From: an uncultured Paracoccaceae bacterium
GTDB taxonomy: Bacteria > Pseudomonadota > Alphaproteobacteria > Rhodobacterales > Rhodobacteraceae
Direction of reading: 5' to 3'
Assembly (NCBI GenBank): GCA_947494675.1
Contig: CANLVP010000003.1
Coordinates: 359,791-423,790, forward strand
Length of the DNA stretch: 64,000 bases
Below are positions 61,407-64,000 of this stretch, one piece after another. The notes below the pieces were generated by a model. That model was not told the DNA's origin, made no database searches, and saw only the letters and a program-made list of their open reading frames with translations. The position numbers and the translations under genes are program-made. Position 1 is the stretch's first letter. Each line of letters starts with the position of its first letter.

Positions 61407-61420
61407 TGTAAGCGCTTACA
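61407..61420. promoter_or_regulatory. Perfect 14-bp palindrome TGTAAGCGCTTACA, LacI-family operator-like
   Basis: Located 7 bp upstream of the SDR start codon, at the head of the three-gene dehydrogenase operon. Confidence 0.7.
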
Positions 61421-61469
61421 TAGCCGTTTGGCAAATGTTTTTCGCGGAGGGCGATCTGGTGTGGTGTCG

Positions 61470-64000
61470 TTATCCGACGATGAAGAATGCGGCCCAGAAG
61501 CGGGGGTGGTCAAAGCTGCTGCCTTCGGTGGAAAGCTGCGCGATGGTCTGGCGCAGGACGGTTTCGGGGCGCGCATCGGGGTCCTGGCGGAGCGCGATGG
61601 CCACGTTTTTCATGATTTCAACGGTGGCGCTGCTGTCCACAGCCCAGTGCGAGACCATTAGCGCGTGGGCCCCTGCGTAGGAAAATCCTGCGGCCAATTC
61701 CGAAAGCGCGCTGCCTGCGCGGGTGCTGCCGGTGTCGCAGGCCGACAGGATCACGAGCCGCGCGTTCAGGCGGAGTTCGTAGACCTCGCGGGCGGTCAGA
61801 TAGGCGTCGTGGGTTTGGTGGGGGTCAGGCGACAGGGCCAAGGCGGGTTCGGACGGGCCTGCATTGCCGACGCGGCCCAAGAGCCCATGGGTGGCAAAGG
61901 AGACGACGGCGGCATCGGCAAGCGCGCCGCTGTCGTTGCGGGCCCAGATCGCGCTTTGGTTGGCGGTGTCCCCGGTGAGCACGGTTTGGGTCGGATCAGC
62001 GCCGAGGGCGGCGGCGAGAAAGAACACCTCGGCCTCTGTTTCGGGGAGCGGGGTGAGGAAATCAGCCGCGAATGTGGGCGCGCCGATACCGAAGAATGGC
62101 TGCGTGCCGGTGGCGCGGGCGGGACTGTCATCCATCAGCCAGCCGACGGCTGGCAGGCGGCGCAGGTCGGTTGTGGCACCAAGCCATTGCGTGTCGGGCG
62201 ACTGCAATGCCGCGAGGGGTAGTGCCGCGAGCGTATCGTCCAGCATCAGGAACAAGACACGGGGTTGGTCGCCCGCGACCCAACCAAAAAGGTCATCATA
62301 GAGCGCGCGGGATTGGGCGGCGTCAAAGCGGTCATCATCCCGGCGGCTGCTGTAGATGCCGTTTCGGAAGGCGGCGATGCGTTGTTGCATGGAGGTGGCT
62401 GACACCGGCAGCACCCGCTGTTGCAAGCCGTTGCCGTCGACCCAGCTAAGCAGCAGACCACCGGGGAGTTGGGTGCCGACAAAGAGCGCCTCTTGCCCGG
62501 CCTTTAGGCGGTCCTGCACGGCAGCGGCGGTTTCAAGACGGCCCATGCGCACGGCGGTTTGGTCTACGGGGAGGGCTGCGAGCTCTTCCTCGATCTCTTC
62601 CAGCGTTGCGCTGGCTTGCAGGATCGCGTCGGCGTCGCGGTCTTCGTCGGCGACGTTTTGCAGGCTGCGCAACTGGCGGCGGGTGTCTTGGTAACGGCGC
62701 AAGAGATCAGGGTTGGTCGATGACAGCCGTTCATCAATGGCCGAGATACTGGCGTTGGACCCGGCCAAAGCAAGGGCTTGCTGGACTTGGAAAATCTGGC
62801 CCGGATCGGCCCCGGTTTCCACCGCATGATCCAGCCAAAGCAGCAGCGTCGTGACGGCGGCGGTTGCCACCTGTTCGACACGACCGCGCTGGATGTTGGC
62901 GACGTCGGACAGCTCTGCCAGCACGCGGTCTACAATGGGGGCAAGGATTGCCATGCCTTTGGCGGGGTCATCGCGGGCAAAGGCGATGCGGGCGTGCGCC
63001 TCGTTCAGGATCAGCAGACGCGGGTCAGATTGGATCAAGGCCAAGGTGTCGGGGTCAGTGACGGGCAGGTCAAAGGGCGAAATGTGTGAATTAAAGGCGA
63101 AATAGACCTCGGCGATGTCGGGCAGGCCGAGGTTCAGCATTGCGGTGCCGGTATTGACCGACAGGCGATCCATCGCCTCGTATTCAAAGCTGCGCGCAGA
63201 AGCGCCACTGTTAATCGCGGTGAATTGGTTGTGGAACTTTTCGAGCAGTTCCGCGCGCTCTTCGGTCGTTATCTCATCCAAAAATGACAGGTGGTCGAGA
63301 TACCAGCCTTCTTTGTTTTCTGGGTCGTGGGCGGCAAGCAAGTCCGTGATAAAATCCGCGCGGGCACCGCCCTGACGGATGGCAACCTGATACATTTCTG
63401 TATCGTTTCGCAGGGCGAGCTGGGTCGCGAAGGGTGCCAGGACGTCCAGCCGGCCAACGTCCGCGGCACCATCCAGACAGTTCGCCATGTAGTAATCATT
63501 GACCCAGCTATCGACGGGACTGAGGCTGATATTGAGATAGGTCAACACATCGACGTCGTCCGCGTCGAGCAAGGCCAACTGGCAATAAAGGCGCGAAATG
63601 GACTGTACAGATGAATCGGAATAGCCGCAGAATTTGAGCGTTTCATAGGCACCCGTTGCCCGCAGATCGGCCAGCATGCCGGGCCTGTATTGGAGGGCAT
63701 AGTAGTTGATCTCTGGTGTGAAGATGCCAAGGCGCGCGCCCTCTTCGTTGCCGTTGCAGCGCGAATTGACGAAGCGGATCACCTCTTCACCCAAGACGGT
63801 GCCGGGGGTCTTGGCCTCTGCGCCCGTCAGGTCCATCTGCGCCAAGAGCGCATCGATGCGGCGGCCAAACTCGTCGTCTTCGGCGTTGGCGGCATAGGAA
63901 ATGGCGGCGTCGATCCAGCGCTCGGCCTCCTCAAAGCGGCCAATGCGGATCGCCGCATCTGCCGCGATCACCGAGAGTTCGGCGGCGACATGAGGCGCGT
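61470..64000 (-). CDS. CHAT domain protease with TPR-like N-terminal region (N-terminus cut by window edge)
   Basis: VVSFATHGLLG and LVILSACDTGSTRAGSALSELAAGFSYAGAHALMVSHWAVDSSAT; reading frame stays open to the right edge upstream of the GTG at 63971. Confidence 0.9.
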   Translation of the reverse strand, partial: APHVAAELSVIAADAAIRIGRFEEAERWIDAAISYAANAEDDEFGRRIDALLAQMDLTGAEAKTPGTVLGEEVIRFVNSRCNGNEEGARLGIFTPEINYYALQYRPGMLADLRATGAYETLKFCGYSDSSVQSISRLYCQLALLDADDVDVLTYLNISLSPVDSWVNDYYMANCLDGAADVGRLDVLAPFATQLALRNDTEMYQVAIRQGGARADFITDLLAAHDPENKEGWYLDHLSFLDEITTEERAELLEKFHNQFTAINSGASARSFEYEAMDRLSVNTGTAMLNLGLPDIAEVYFAFNSHISPFDLPVTDPDTLALIQSDPRLLILNEAHARIAFARDDPAKGMAILAPIVDRVLAELSDVANIQRGRVEQVATAAVTTLLLWLDHAVETGADPGQIFQVQQALALAGSNASISAIDERLSSTNPDLLRRYQDTRRQLRSLQNVADEDRDADAILQASATLEEIEEELAALPVDQTAVRMGRLETAAAVQDRLKAGQEALFVGTQLPGGLLLSWVDGNGLQQRVLPVSATSMQQRIAAFRNGIYSSRRDDDRFDAAQSRALYDDLFGWVAGDQPRVLFLMLDDTLAALPLAALQSPDTQWLGATTDLRRLPAVGWLMDDSPARATGTQPFFGIGAPTFAADFLTPLPETEAEVFFLAAALGADPTQTVLTGDTANQSAIWARNDSGALADAAVVSFATHGLLGRVGNAGPSEPALALSPDPHQTHDAYLTAREVYELRLNARLVILSACDTGSTRAGSALSELAAGFSYAGAHALMVSHWAVDSSATVEIMKNVAIALRQDPDARPETVLRQTIAQLSTEGSSFDHPRFWAAFFIVG

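Overview
This looks like a chromosomal window from an alphaproteobacterium, probably Rhodobacterales (inferred from codon usage and gene families; not tested by search). From left to right: (1) a hemicellulose-oligosaccharide cluster (GH43, Gfo/Idh, sugar isomerase, GH2 beta-mannosidase, ABC importer) divergent from a LacI regulator; (2) a tandem glycine riboswitch followed by gcvT-gcvH-gcvP and rpiB; (3) an aldehyde dehydrogenase; (4) a two-gene surface module with a ~4077 aa protein carrying about 28 DUF11-type repeats and a translationally adjacent outer-membrane beta-barrel; (5) Hint-domain and LpxR-like proteins; (6) a glycogen cluster glgB-C-A-X-pgm with a convergent LacI regulator; (7) a divergent block of exported caspase-fold (C14) proteins: a secreted small protein, a lipoprotein and a SEL1-caspase on the minus strand, and a catalytically dead pseudo-caspase, an OmpA-family protein and an active-looking caspase on the plus strand; (8) pyrE-like and Anbu-type proteasome operon (ATP-grasp, alpha-E, transglutaminase, Anbu); (9) a hydroxyacid oxidase/ADH/SDR operon behind a perfect LacI-type palindrome; (10) a CHAT protease running off the right edge. 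Most notable: the divergent envelope caspase block with its pseudo-caspase; two 5-unit arrays of a phased 11-bp repeat (consensus CCATGCACRAC, closed by a unit containing TGCGCAT), one between the caspase operons and one inside the GH2 gene; an intergenic hairpin presenting CUCCUCCC on the minus strand; and the two repeat classes (with and without a Cys pair) in the giant protein. All calls come from reading the sequence and the supplied ORF track; no database search was run.
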